Shown here one piece after another: positions 18,718-26,061 of a stretch of 64,000 nucleotides of DNA. Positions within the stretch are counted from its first letter, which is position 1. Each line of letters begins with the position of its first letter. A model generated the notes under the pieces. The model was given only the letters and a program-made list of their open reading frames with translations. It did no database searches and had not been told where the DNA came from. The DNA is from Oscillospiraceae bacterium (lineage in GTDB: Bacteria; Bacillota; Clostridia; UBA1381; UBA9506). The stretch covers positions 59,260 to 123,259 of the forward strand of contig SVJJ01000004.1 of NCBI GenBank assembly GCA_015069045.1, written 5' to 3'. A program made the position numbers and the translations under genes.

Positions 18718-19334
18718 GAGGCGTTATTATAGCAGGTGGCTCTTTTGAGCAACCTGCTTTTTATAAATCTTTAATAAGAGAAACAGATTTAATTGTGTGT
18801 GCAGATAGTGGGTATAGGCATGCCTGTGCCATGGGGATTATGCCCCATTGTGTGATTGGAGATTTTGATTCCTACGATTTGTCTGCGGTAGTAGAGGGAA
18901 TAAAAGTGCGTGTTTTACCCGTGGAGAAGGATAAAACTGACCTTCATGAATGCATTTTATATGTCATAGAGCAAGGCGTATCTGAAATTTTGTTGTTTGG
19001 TGCTCGGGGCACAAGATTGGATCATAGTTTGGCCGCAATATCTTTGCTTTATATGGGTTTGACCCGTGGGGTAACGATTAAAATGATTGATGAGAGAAAC
19101 GAACTGTTTATGTTCAAAGACCGGGTGGAAATTCCTCGTCGTGAGGGGTACAGATTGTCCCTACTGCCTGTTACAAGGGTAACCGACATTCACACAGAGG
19201 GGCTATATTATCCCTTATGTGGGCAAGGTATGGATTGGGGAGACCCCTATGGGGTTAGTAACGAGTTTATTGAGGATATAGCCCGCGTAACCATAGGGTC
19301 GGGTACAATGATGGTTATGCTCAGCAAAGATTAA
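18714..19334 (+). CDS. thiN: Thiamine pyrophosphokinase
   Basis: A 206-residue enzyme converting thiamine to thiamine diphosphate with ATP. Motifs are IVCADSGYRHA, PHCVIGDFDS, EKDKTDLHECI and GARGTRLDHSLA, the canonical TPK pattern, followed by a C-terminal beta domain (LSLLPVTRVTDIHTEGLYYPL). It commonly follows rsgA-rpe in Firmicutes, as here. Start and length are normal. Confidence 0.94.
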   Translation: MRGVIIAGGSFEQPAFYKSLIRETDLIVCADSGYRHACAMGIMPHCVIGDFDSYDLSAVVEGIKVRVLPVEKDKTDLHECILYVIEQGVSEILLFGARGTRLDHSLAAISLLYMGLTRGVTIKMIDERNELFMFKDRVEIPRREGYRLSLLPVTRVTDIHTEGLYYPLCGQGMDWGDPYGVSNEFIEDIARVTIGSGTMMVMLSKD

Positions 19335-19350
19335 TAATGAGGAGTTATTT

Positions 19351-20169
19351 ATGCTTAAACTAATTGCCTATGATATGGATTACACAATGCTTCAAACTGG
19401 TGGAACCTTATCAACTGCATCAGAAGAGGCCTTGTTAGCAGCCGTAAATCAAGGGATTGCTGTTGTGCCGGTTACGGGTCGGGGCTTGCGTGAGTTGGAG
19501 GGACTTTTGCCCAGTTTACATGCCCAATATGCTGTACTTGTCAATGGTGCTGTGGTATATGACCTTGCCAGGCGGGAGGTTATTTATAGAGAAACGGCAG
19601 ACCAAACCATCATGCTGGATATGTTAAAAAAAGCCATTGATATGGGTTTATACACAGAGGTATATAGTGGTGAAGTATATACCAATCCTTTCAGCTATGA
19701 TAATATGGAAAAATTGGGTATGTTACCTGATCAAGCGCCAATGTTTAAGGCAACTCGTACAGTTGTACCGGATTTATATCAGGCTATGGAACAGGTTGGT
19801 TCCATGGAAAAAATCCATTTAATATTTCGAAATGTTGCAGATAAGAAAAGGAGACAGAGTATATTTTTAGGTCATCCTGATTTATCTTACACGGCGGCAT
19901 ATACGCATAATTTAGAGCTTTGCTCTAAAAAAGTGGATAAAGCATCGGGCCTTGCAGCATTGACGAAACATTTGGGCATAAAGTCCCATGAGGTTATGGC
20001 TCTGGGTGACGGCGCTAATGACGCGTCTATGTTGCGGTGGGCAGGTTTGGGTGTTGCTATGTCAAATGCCGTTCCTGAGGCCAAGGAAGCTGCCGACGAA
20101 TTGACCCTGTCTAATGATGAAGATGGTGCAGCCTTGGCGATTTGGAAATGGGCATTAAAGCAAAAGTAA
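19351..20169 (+). CDS. Cof-type HAD-superfamily phosphatase
   Basis: A 272-residue HAD IIB hydrolase. The expected motif I is slightly altered: LIAYDMDYTML instead of DxDGTL, keeping both Asp residues. Motif II is VPVTGRG and motif III/IV is KASGLAALTKHLGI then ALGDGANDASMLRWAG. These enzymes dephosphorylate sugar phosphates or cofactors; the substrate cannot be assigned. It is the last gene before a strong bidirectional terminator. The Tyr in place of Gly in motif I is a mild oddity. Confidence 0.88.
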   Translation: MLKLIAYDMDYTMLQTGGTLSTASEEALLAAVNQGIAVVPVTGRGLRELEGLLPSLHAQYAVLVNGAVVYDLARREVIYRETADQTIMLDMLKKAIDMGLYTEVYSGEVYTNPFSYDNMEKLGMLPDQAPMFKATRTVVPDLYQAMEQVGSMEKIHLIFRNVADKKRRQSIFLGHPDLSYTAAYTHNLELCSKKVDKASGLAALTKHLGIKSHEVMALGDGANDASMLRWAGLGVAMSNAVPEAKEAADELTLSNDEDGAALAIWKWALKQK

Positions 20170-20178
20170 AAAACGGAC

Positions 20179-20228
20179 AATATTAAAAGCATCGGCTTGT
20201 GTTATCTTTAGCCGATGCTTTTAATATT
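20179..20228. terminator. Bidirectional terminator between HAD gene and dapB
   Basis: A perfect 19-pair stem (arms 20179-20197 and 20210-20228, each with GCATCGGCT or its complement at the loop end), flanked by A and T runs on both sides, separates convergent genes. Confidence 0.92.
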
Positions 20229-20246
20229 TTACTATAAATTTGTGCC

Positions 20247-21002
20247 TTATTTGCTATTAATTAAATTTGTCATGTCATAAAAGCCTGCTGGCTGTTTGGC
20301 CATGAATATGGCGGCCTTCACGGCGCCGTTTGCAAAAATTTCACGAGAAGCAGCACTATGACGCAATTCAATGACTTCGTTTTCGCCGGCAAAAATAACG
20401 GTATGGTCGCCAACAATGGTGCCGCCGCGGATGGCATGGATGCCAATTTCATTCTGCTCTCTTTTTTTGCGTACACTATGGCGATCATATACATAGTTTG
20501 CTCCGCCGTCAAGCTCTTCGTTAATAGCATCTGCAATGGCCAGGGCCGTGCCGCTTGGAGCATCTAATTTTTGATTGTGATGGCGTTCTACAATTTCGAT
20601 ATCATAGCCCTCGCCTAAAAAAGCTGTGGCTTTTTGGGCCAATGCACAAATCAAATTGACACCTAAGGACATATTAGCAGAGAAGAATACAGGAATAGAA
20701 TGGGCGGCTTGCATAAGTCGCTCTTTTTGTTCCTTATTTAAGCCGGTTGTTGCCATGACGACAGGCAAACCGGCCGTTTCGGCGTAATTCATTAAATTGT
20801 CAAAATTGGCAGGATTAGAGAAGTCAATAATGACATCGGGATGTTCCTGTACAGAATTGAAATCAGCATAGACTGGAAACTCACTACATTCTGTGTTCAA
20901 GTCTACACCGCAAAGGATTTCTGCTTTATCTGATTGAGCCACCAAATGCCTAATGGCTTTTCCCATGCGGCCGTTTGCACCGCTGAGCAGAATTTTTATC
21001 AT
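20247..21002 (-). CDS. dapB: 4-hydroxy-tetrahydrodipicolinate reductase
   Basis: A 251-residue NAD(P)H enzyme of lysine and meso-DAP synthesis. The Rossmann motif GANGRMGKAI is at residue 8. The DapB signature ERHHNQKLDAPSGTAL is near 145, with catalytic His and Lys, and GEN-EVIELRHSAASREIFANGA completes the family pattern. It is the last gene of the asd-dapA-dapB operon, 24 bases after dapA, so it is under the same lysine riboswitch. Confidence 0.97.
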   Translation of the reverse strand: MIKILLSGANGRMGKAIRHLVAQSDKAEILCGVDLNTECSEFPVYADFNSVQEHPDVIIDFSNPANFDNLMNYAETAGLPVVMATTGLNKEQKERLMQAAHSIPVFFSANMSLGVNLICALAQKATAFLGEGYDIEIVERHHNQKLDAPSGTALAIADAINEELDGGANYVYDRHSVRKKREQNEIGIHAIRGGTIVGDHTVIFAGENEVIELRHSAASREIFANGAVKAAIFMAKQPAGFYDMTNLINSK

Positions 21003-21026
21003 TTGTATCGTCCTTTCTTATATGGA

Positions 21027-21911
21027 CTACAGCAAGCCGTGTTTTACCATAGCTTGTTTTAATGTGGACAAGTTATCCTCGGCCATTTCACACAAAGGTA
21101 AACGCAACGAACCGGCGTTGTAGCCCATTAAATTTAAGGCTGTTTTAGCGGGGATGGGGTTCACCTCGCAGAATAGGGCCTTTACCAGATCCAAAAGTTC
21201 CAGCTGCAATTTGCAGGCCCCTTCTGTATCGCCAGTCATGAATTTTTCGCACATGTCATGGGTTTCTGCAGGCATAACATTGGCCAAAACAGAAATAACA
21301 CCTTTACCGCCTAAACTCAGTACGGGGACAATCATGTCATCATTACCGGAATAAATATCTATATCCGGACAAGCAGCGGCAAGTTGTGCGGTATAGCTAA
21401 TGTTGCCGGTGGCATCCTTCATACCTACGAATTGTTCGTTTTTGGAAAGCTCCTTCATGGTGTTGACTTCAATCGTCATGCCGGTACGACTGGGCACATT
21501 ATACAAAATAATGGGGACATCTGCAGCAGCAGCAAATGCGTTATAGTGAGTAATTAATCCCCGTTGTGTGGCTTTGTTATAATAAGGTGTTACCAACAAC
21601 AGGCCATCTACACCGGTTTTGGCTATTTTACCCGCCAATTTTGCACCGTGGGCTGTATCGTTACTGCCTGCGCCGGCAATAACCGGAACACGACCGGCTA
21701 CACGGTCTACAGCGTACTGAATTGCCGCAATATGCTCCTCATCCGGCATAGTGGAGGCCTCGCCGGTGGTACCACATATAATTAAAGCATCTGTTCTATT
21801 CGCAATCTGAAAGTCAATCAGGCTCCCTAAAGCATCAAAGTTCACGCCGTTTTCGCAAAAGGGTGTAACCAGCGCAACACCGGAGCCGATAAAAATGGTA
21901 TGTTTGCTCAT
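21027..21911 (-). CDS. dapA: 4-hydroxy-tetrahydrodipicolinate synthase
   Basis: A 294-residue aldolase-type TIM barrel condensing pyruvate with aspartate semialdehyde. GTTGEASTM is near residue 47, VTPYYNKATQRG near 105, YNVPSRTGM near 135 and the Schiff-base lysine in GMKDATGN near 163. The upstream ATG (21920) is in frame, but ATG 21911 has the better spaced AAAGGA and is preferred. Confidence 0.97.
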   Translation of the reverse strand: MSKHTIFIGSGVALVTPFCENGVNFDALGSLIDFQIANRTDALIICGTTGEASTMPDEEHIAAIQYAVDRVAGRVPVIAGAGSNDTAHGAKLAGKIAKTGVDGLLLVTPYYNKATQRGLITHYNAFAAAADVPIILYNVPSRTGMTIEVNTMKELSKNEQFVGMKDATGNISYTAQLAAACPDIDIYSGNDDMIVPVLSLGGKGVISVLANVMPAETHDMCEKFMTGDTEGACKLQLELLDLVKALFCEVNPIPAKTALNLMGYNAGSLRLPLCEMAEDNLSTLKQAMVKHGLL

Positions 21912-21954
21912 GGCTTTCATTCCTTTCTATATACACTTACGGAATGGGAAAAAA

Positions 21955-22968
21955 CTACCGTTTTATTGTACCGTTTTCCCACATTTCAATTAGTTTGCTG
22001 GCAATTTGTACAGCGTTGGTTGCAGCACCTTTTCGAATGTTATCGGCAACAACCCACAAATTTACACCGTTTTCAATACTTTCATCACGACGAATACGAC
22101 CCACAAAAGTTTCATTTTTGCCCTTAGCCGTTACAGCCATGGGGTAAAAGGCGTTGGCGGGGTCATCCTGCACAACAAGGCCGGGTGCTGCGGCTAAAAT
22201 AGCCTTAAGTTCAGCCAAATCAAATGGTTTTTTAAGTTCTACATTAATGGACTCACTGTGACAGTCAAAGACAGGCACACGGACAGTTGTTGCAGTGATA
22301 CACATAGAATCGTCACCCAAAATTTTTCGGGTTTCATTTACCATTTTCATCTCTTCCTTGGTGTATCCGTTATCTAGGAAAACATCAATTTGCGGTAAGC
22401 AGTTATTAAAAATAGGATGGTTAAATTTCTTTGGTGCCTCGCCTTTAATACCGTTTTCTAAATCGGCATAGCCACCCATGCCGGCACCGGATACGGCCTG
22501 GTATGTTGAATAAATAACACGACGAATGCCATATGCTAATTGTAAGGGACGCAAAGCCACCATAGCTTGAATAGTGGAACAGTTGGGGTTAGCAATAATA
22601 CCTTTGTGCCACTTAATGTCATCGGGATTTACCTCGGGGACAACCAGGGGCACTTCCGGGTCCATGCGCCATGCGCTGGAGTTATCAATAACAACGCAAC
22701 CCTTTGCTGCTGCGATGGGGGCATATTTTTCACTCGTGGATCCACCGGCAGAGAATAAAGCAATATCAATATCTCTATCAAAGGCGTGCTCATCTAATTC
22801 TAAAATAGTATATTCTTTGCCCAAAAACTGTAAGGTTTTTCCGGCAGAGCGTGCAGAGGCAAAAAGATAATAATTTTCAACGGGCAGATTCATTTCTTCT
22901 AAAACTTTTAAGAAGGTTCTACCTACCATGCCGGTAGCACCGACAACTGCAATGTTATACTTTTTCAT
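21955..22968 (-). CDS. asd: Aspartate-semialdehyde dehydrogenase
   Basis: A 337-residue enzyme reducing aspartyl phosphate to the semialdehyde, the branch point for lysine/DAP, threonine and methionine. NADP loop VVGATGMVGRTF at residue 8, catalytic Cys in IANPNCSTIQ near 130, and STYQAVSGAG near 160. The open frame continues 58 codons upstream into the riboswitch, which is not coding: the ATG at 22968 with a GGAG site is the start. It is the first gene of the riboswitch-controlled operon. Confidence 0.96.
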   Translation of the reverse strand: MKKYNIAVVGATGMVGRTFLKVLEEMNLPVENYYLFASARSAGKTLQFLGKEYTILELDEHAFDRDIDIALFSAGGSTSEKYAPIAAAKGCVVIDNSSAWRMDPEVPLVVPEVNPDDIKWHKGIIANPNCSTIQAMVALRPLQLAYGIRRVIYSTYQAVSGAGMGGYADLENGIKGEAPKKFNHPIFNNCLPQIDVFLDNGYTKEEMKMVNETRKILGDDSMCITATTVRVPVFDCHSESINVELKKPFDLAELKAILAAAPGLVVQDDPANAFYPMAVTAKGKNETFVGRIRRDESIENGVNLWVVADNIRKGAATNAVQIASKLIEMWENGTIKR

Positions 22969-23040
22969 GTTAACTCCATTCTTGCCAACAGATACCCTGT
23001 GGCACATTTTATAGTTTGTATATTTTCTGCAACAAATTAA

Positions 23041-23271
23041 AAAAACCAAACCTCCGGTTTGGGGAGAGTTTGGCTTTTGCACATTTTTTTGCTGCAAAGC
23101 TGTGATAGCTCCCCATCCGTCATTGCCGGATGACAGTGACACGGCTTTTTGCCGCGCCCCCAGGCATATGCCAGCGGAACAGCATTGCCTTCGGCGCTTT
23201 TTCCTTTTGTGACAAATTCAACGAATCTCCGCATTCTCTTTTGCCCTACTAATAAAAAACGCACCTCTATC
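23041..23271 (-). promoter_or_regulatory. Lysine riboswitch (L box) with intrinsic terminator, controlling asd-dapA-dapB
   Basis: On the minus strand the leader contains GATAGAGGTGCG (23271-23260) at the 5' end, AGTAGGGCAAAAGAG, GCGCCGAAGGC, GCTGGCATATGCC and a closing GGGGAGCTATC (near 23104), which pairs with the first segment to form P1. These are the conserved lysine-aptamer elements known from B. subtilis lysC. Downstream, 23073-23041, a CCAAACC-GGA-GGTTTGG hairpin (or an alternative longer pairing) is followed by seven T residues, a transcription terminator. The expected logic is that lysine stabilises P1, the terminator forms and asd-dapA-dapB expression falls. Confidence 0.93.
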
Positions 23272-23470
23272 TACAATATTATATTACCATGCTATGTATG
23301 TGTTGTCAATATTTTTTACAAAATAATTTATAAATCTTGCATTCTGATGATGAAAGGTACCTATAACTCGATTTTCTGTGGAACGGACTTTTCGTTGAAA
23401 TCTCAAAGAAAAATTGAATTGTAAAGGCATTTTTATATGCATAATTGGTGGTGTAGCAAAGTTCCGCACA

Positions 23471-23560
23471 TTATAAACAATATTAGGGATTTTATAAAAA
23501 CTGTCAAAAGTCTTATAAAATCTCTTTTGTTTTTTATAAAACACATCGGAGTTTTTATAA
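23471..23560. repeat. Five TTATAA(AA) words at exact 21-bp spacing
   Basis: TTATAA begins at 23471, 23492, 23513, 23534 and 23555, every step exactly 21 bp, and the next two bases are usually AA. The intervening 12-13 bases are not conserved. The array ends 8 bases before the -35 box of the small-peptide promoter at 23568. Two helical turns per step puts every copy on the same DNA face, suggesting a protein-binding array or phased bending. A heptapeptide-repeat coding origin on the minus strand (FYK every seven residues) was considered and is unlikely. Confidence 0.75.
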
Positions 23561-23567
23561 AAAGATG

Positions 23568-23596
23568 TTGAAAAAATATAAAATATGTCGTATAAT
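23568..23596 (+). promoter_or_regulatory. Sigma-A promoter of putative type I toxin mRNA (locus 1)
   Basis: TTGAAA (23568-23573), a 17-base spacer and TATAAT (23591-23596). The transcript would begin near 23603, within a sequence able to form a hairpin: TTTTGTCGGA, a 3-base loop, then TCCGACAAAA. Confidence 0.8.
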
Positions 23597-23703
23597 ATTT
23601 TTGTCGGAAAATCCGACAAAAGGTAAGACTGAAAACAGTGTCAAAGCTGGGCGGTTATGCCACCTTATTCCTGCACTTATAGTCGGGAGGGGAGGTGGTT
23701 GTT

Positions 23704-23778
23704 ATGGGAAAATACATATTAAGAATTATATTTTTAATTATTGTGTTTTTGATAGCACTTACAAAAAAAGTAAGATAG
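23704..23778 (+). CDS. Putative type I toxin, 24-residue hydrophobic peptide (locus 1)
   Basis: ATG at 23704 with GGGAGGGGAGG eight bases ahead opens a 24-codon frame: MGKYIL, a hydrophobic core rich in I, F, L and V, then the basic end LTKKVR and TAG. It has one predicted membrane helix and a positive C-terminus, the usual look of type I membrane toxins. The stop codon lies inside the left arm of a terminator that also ends a convergent small RNA. A second gene of the same length, ending in KVR and with the same surroundings, occurs at 57722. I do not recognise the peptide as a named family. Toxicity is inferred, not shown. Confidence 0.68.
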   Translation: MGKYILRIIFLIIVFLIALTKKVR

Positions 23779-23850
23779 CCCCCACCGACCAAGTTAGGGC
23801 TATCTTTTAGTTCGTTCTTGGCATAACCGTTTGAGGTCTTGCCTTTTTCT
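23763..23850 (-). ncRNA. Putative antisense antitoxin RNA (locus 1)
   Basis: A convergent minus-strand transcript of about 88 nt is predicted. It would start near 23850 behind a consensus promoter, carry GGCAAGACC-TCAAAC-GGTTATGCC (a hairpin-forming element) and end at the shared terminator with a T run at 23769-23763. It overlaps the 3' end of the peptide mRNA, including the last codons and stop. The layout follows convergent type I systems such as Fst/RNAII. Size is inferred from promoter and terminator only. Confidence 0.68.
23772..23806. terminator. Shared bidirectional terminator of toxin locus 1
   Basis: Ten-pair stem AAGATAGCCC (23772-23781) with GGGCTATCTT (23797-23806). On the plus strand it is followed by TTAG; on the minus strand by TACTTTTTTT. 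Confidence 0.82.
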
Positions 23851-23856
23851 ATATTT

Positions 23857-23885
23857 ATTATATATTCAAAATTGCATTTTGTCAA
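23857..23885 (-). promoter_or_regulatory. Consensus sigma-A promoter of antisense RNA 1
   Basis: Minus strand TTGACA (23880-23885), a 17-base spacer and TATAAT (23857-23862): a perfect match to consensus, stronger on paper than the toxin promoter, as expected for an antitoxin RNA. Confidence 0.85.
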
Positions 23886-23898
23886 CAAGTAATTTTGT

Positions 23899-23928
23899 AA
23901 ATATGTTTACATTTATAAAAACATATTT
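23899..23928. repeat. Inverted repeat AAATATGTTT-N10-AAACATATTT
   Basis: Perfect 10-base arms (23899-23908, 23919-23928) lie just upstream of the antisense-RNA promoter. This could be an operator. No other gene covers 23930-24061. Confidence 0.55.
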
Positions 23929-24061
23929 GAAAGTGTTGGTTGAAAAGTGTCGAAAAAATGCCGAAGATTTTCCGATTGCATTTTTTTGTTGTTTTCACCC
24001 TTTAAAAAGCATTGTTTTTTTGAAAAATTAATAGGTAAATATACAAAAGTGTTGGTAATGA

Positions 24062-24349
24062 CTATGCTCTAAAGTTATGCCCGCAATCATGGCAGAAGAA
24101 TATTCTTCTTCTGTTAGAAAACCATCTTTTTGACTGCCAAACATGACCTTTTCCAGATGATTTCTTAATAATTGCCATCCACCAATCATAGCAAATGAAA
24201 ATCATCATTCCAATACACCATTTCATCATTATCCAAATGAAATAGTATATACCAAACAATACTGTCCAAAGACAACCGTGTTTGCTCATTTCGTTTGATA
24301 ACTGAACTTTAGTACTACCGCATTTTGGACATTTTACATTAATTCCCAT
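24062..24349 (-). CDS. Hypothetical zinc-ribbon membrane protein
   Basis: A 95-residue protein. The N-terminus carries CPKCGSTKVQ and the C-terminus FFCHDCGHNFRA; together these two CxxC knuckles could bind one zinc. Between them lies a long hydrophobic, Trp/Ile/Met-rich stretch (residues about 27-65) that could form one or two membrane helices. ATG 24349 has GGAGGAGAG ahead; the frame extends five codons upstream from a TTG but that would bury the ribosome site. It lies in an AT-rich patch opposite an XRE regulator. No function can be assigned. Confidence 0.72.
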   Translation of the reverse strand: MGINVKCPKCGSTKVQLSNEMSKHGCLWTVLFGIYYFIWIMMKWCIGMMIFICYDWWMAIIKKSSGKGHVWQSKRWFSNRRRIFFCHDCGHNFRA

Positions 24350-24429
24350 TTTACTCTCCTCCAATTTCTTTCTTTTGACATATTATATCATATTTCAATG
24401 TGTTATGTCAATATAAAATAAAGATTTTA

Positions 24430-24511
24430 GTTAATGTTTTGAGATAATACATTCTGTTAATACTACCTTTAAAATGATAAACTAAAATAAAGGTAGGTGT
24501 TAATGTTTTGA
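24430..24511 (+). promoter_or_regulatory. Repeats around the XRE gene start (probable operator)
   Basis: A 13-base direct repeat GTTAATGTTTTGA occurs at 24430-24442 and again at 24499-24511, the second copy covering the start codon. Between them is an inverted repeat CTACCTTTA (24463-24471) and TAAAGGTAG (24488-24496). This suggests autoregulation by the XRE protein. Confidence 0.5.
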
Positions 24512-24846
24512 ACTATGAATTATTAGGGAGACACATAAGGAAACAAAGGAAAGAGAAAAAATACACATTGGAACAATTAGCAGAAAAACTTGATGTTTCA
24601 ACTACCTTTATAGGACAGATAGAAAGAGCAAAGGGAATACCTTCACTCGAAACATTAGTAAAGATTGCAAATGTTCTTGAAATATCAATAGATAGTTTAC
24701 TTTTTGGAGATTTGAACAACAAATCTGGAAACAATTATTTTGTAAAAAAAGTTGCAGAACTAACAGAAACTTTTTCGCCTAAAGAAAAGGAACTGTTATT
24801 AAAAAATATAGAAATAATTAATGAGTATAGAAACAATGCTGAATAA
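24508..24846 (+). CDS. XRE-family helix-turn-helix regulator
   Basis: A 112-residue protein with an N-terminal HTH of the Cro/CI type (LGRHIRKQRKEKKYTLEQLAEKLDVSTTFIGQIERAKGIPSLETLVKIANVLEISIDSLLFG) and a short helical C-terminus (SPKEKELLLKNIEIINEY), probably for dimerisation. The only usable start is TTG 24508, behind AAAGGTAGGTG; the nearby ATG 24503 terminates after two codons. A 6-bp hairpin with a T run overlaps its end. Such small regulators are common in mobile or accessory DNA, matching this patch. Confidence 0.85.
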   Translation: MNYELLGRHIRKQRKEKKYTLEQLAEKLDVSTTFIGQIERAKGIPSLETLVKIANVLEISIDSLLFGDLNNKSGNNYFVKKVAELTETFSPKEKELLLKNIEIINEYRNNAE

Positions 24847-24859
24847 GGCATTGTTTTTT
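24834..24859 (+). terminator. Terminator overlapping the XRE gene end
   Basis: CAATGC (24834-24839) pairs with GCATTG (24848-24853), followed by six T residues; the stop codon lies in the loop. Confidence 0.6.
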
Positions 24860-24950
24860 GCTTTTTAGAACATAAAATCGATTTTTAATTGTAATCTCAA
24901 CAAAAAAATTATTCCACAGAAAATAAAGTTATAGGGAAAGGTAATTTTAT

Positions 24951-24979
24951 TTGACAAACACGGAAAAATGTGATAAAAT
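24951..24979 (+). promoter_or_regulatory. Sigma-A promoter of the LCP-rsmA unit
   Basis: TTGACA (24951-24956), a 17-base spacer and TAAAAT (24974-24979). The leader to the ATG at 25117 is about 130 bases and AT-rich; I see no riboswitch in it. Confidence 0.78.
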
Positions 24980-25116
24980 AAATTTTGATTTTTTCCTTGT
25001 TTGGTTTAATCTTCCAATACCACATAAATTAAAAATTTATTCATGTTATTTTCATATTTATTTTGTAAAATGTAAGTAAATGGTTAGACTTGTACAGAAG
25101 CGAAAGGATACTGGAT

Positions 25117-26061
25117 ATGAATGCAAAAAAGTTTTTTTTGTCCATGTTGATAACAATTTTAGTAGTTGCTACCATAGGTGGCGGTTTGCTTACAGCAAAT
25201 TTCTTTTTTGGCAGCAATCTTTCTGAGGAAATTGGTAAATTTTTAGATAAAGTAACTACAGATAAGGTTAATGTGTTAATAATGGGGCTGGATAAAGACA
25301 AAATTCGGGCCGATGTTATCATGGTGGTATCCTTAGACCCTCATGAAAACACGATTAATGTTTTGTCAATCCCCAGAGATACACGGGTTAAATACTCCGA
25401 AACACGCTATGACAAAATTAACCATGCCATGGGTTACCAAAACGCTGAGGAACGTATCATTTCCTTGGTTAAACAAACGACAGGGATGCCGATTCATTAT
25501 TACTGTGAAATCAATTTTGAGGGTTTTCGCAATGTAATTGATATTTTGGGCGGTGTAGAATATGATGTTCCCATTAATATGCATTATGAGGATCCGGCTC
25601 AGAATTTGTCTATTCATGTCAACAAGGGCTTACAGGTGCTCGATGGCAAAGCTGCAGAAGGTGTTGTGCGTTATCGAGCAACCTATCCTAATGGTGATAC
25701 AGACCGTATTTCATTACAGCAAGATTTTTTACGGGAGCTTTTTGCCCAAAAGCTCAAACCGGCCTATATTGCCAAGGCACCCTCTATTATTAAAGAAATT
25801 TATAAGCATGTGACCACTAATTTCTCTGTTGCAGATGCAACCAAATATGTAAAAATGTTAAAAAAGATGACGCCGGAATCCCTGTCTACCTATATGTTGC
25901 CCGGCGGCAGTCAATATATTGGCGGTGTATCCTATTATGTTTGTGACCAACAAGAGACATATCGATTAATCTTAACCGAGTTTGGATATCCTGAGGAGGA
26001 AGCGGCAAAATTAAAGGAGAATGCTGCAGAAACATCTCTATCCTCTGGGGTGGTATCATGA
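25117..26061 (+). CDS. LytR-CpsA-Psr (LCP) family glycopolymer transferase
   Basis: A 314-residue membrane-anchored protein: N-terminal helix (FFLSMLITILVVATIGGGLLTA) then the extracellular LCP domain. Conserved segments are VNVLIMGLDKDKIRADVIMVVSLDP, SIPRDTRV with the Arg that contacts the pyrophosphate, and RYRATYPNGDTDRISLQQDFLREL. These enzymes attach teichoic acids or other polyprenyl-linked polymers to peptidoglycan. The start is ATG 25117 behind GAAAGGATACTGG. Its end overlaps rsmA by ATGA. Confidence 0.92.
   Translation: MNAKKFFLSMLITILVVATIGGGLLTANFFFGSNLSEEIGKFLDKVTTDKVNVLIMGLDKDKIRADVIMVVSLDPHENTINVLSIPRDTRVKYSETRYDKINHAMGYQNAEERIISLVKQTTGMPIHYYCEINFEGFRNVIDILGGVEYDVPINMHYEDPAQNLSIHVNKGLQVLDGKAAEGVVRYRATYPNGDTDRISLQQDFLRELFAQKLKPAYIAKAPSIIKEIYKHVTTNFSVADATKYVKMLKKMTPESLSTYMLPGGSQYIGGVSYYVCDQQETYRLILTEFGYPEEEAAKLKENAAETSLSSGVVS

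Noticed and set aside
23284..23619. Minus-strand reading frame with FYK every seven residues (heptad-like repeat)
   Set aside because: It starts at TTG without a ribosome site, overlaps the toxin promoter and hairpin, and its repeats are the translation of the 21-bp TTATAA spacing; spacers show no coding constraint.
24870..24885. AAAATCGATTTT word near 24.87 kb resembling the element palindrome at 52588
   Set aside because: A 12-base AT-rich self-complementary word without its flanking context; probably coincidence.
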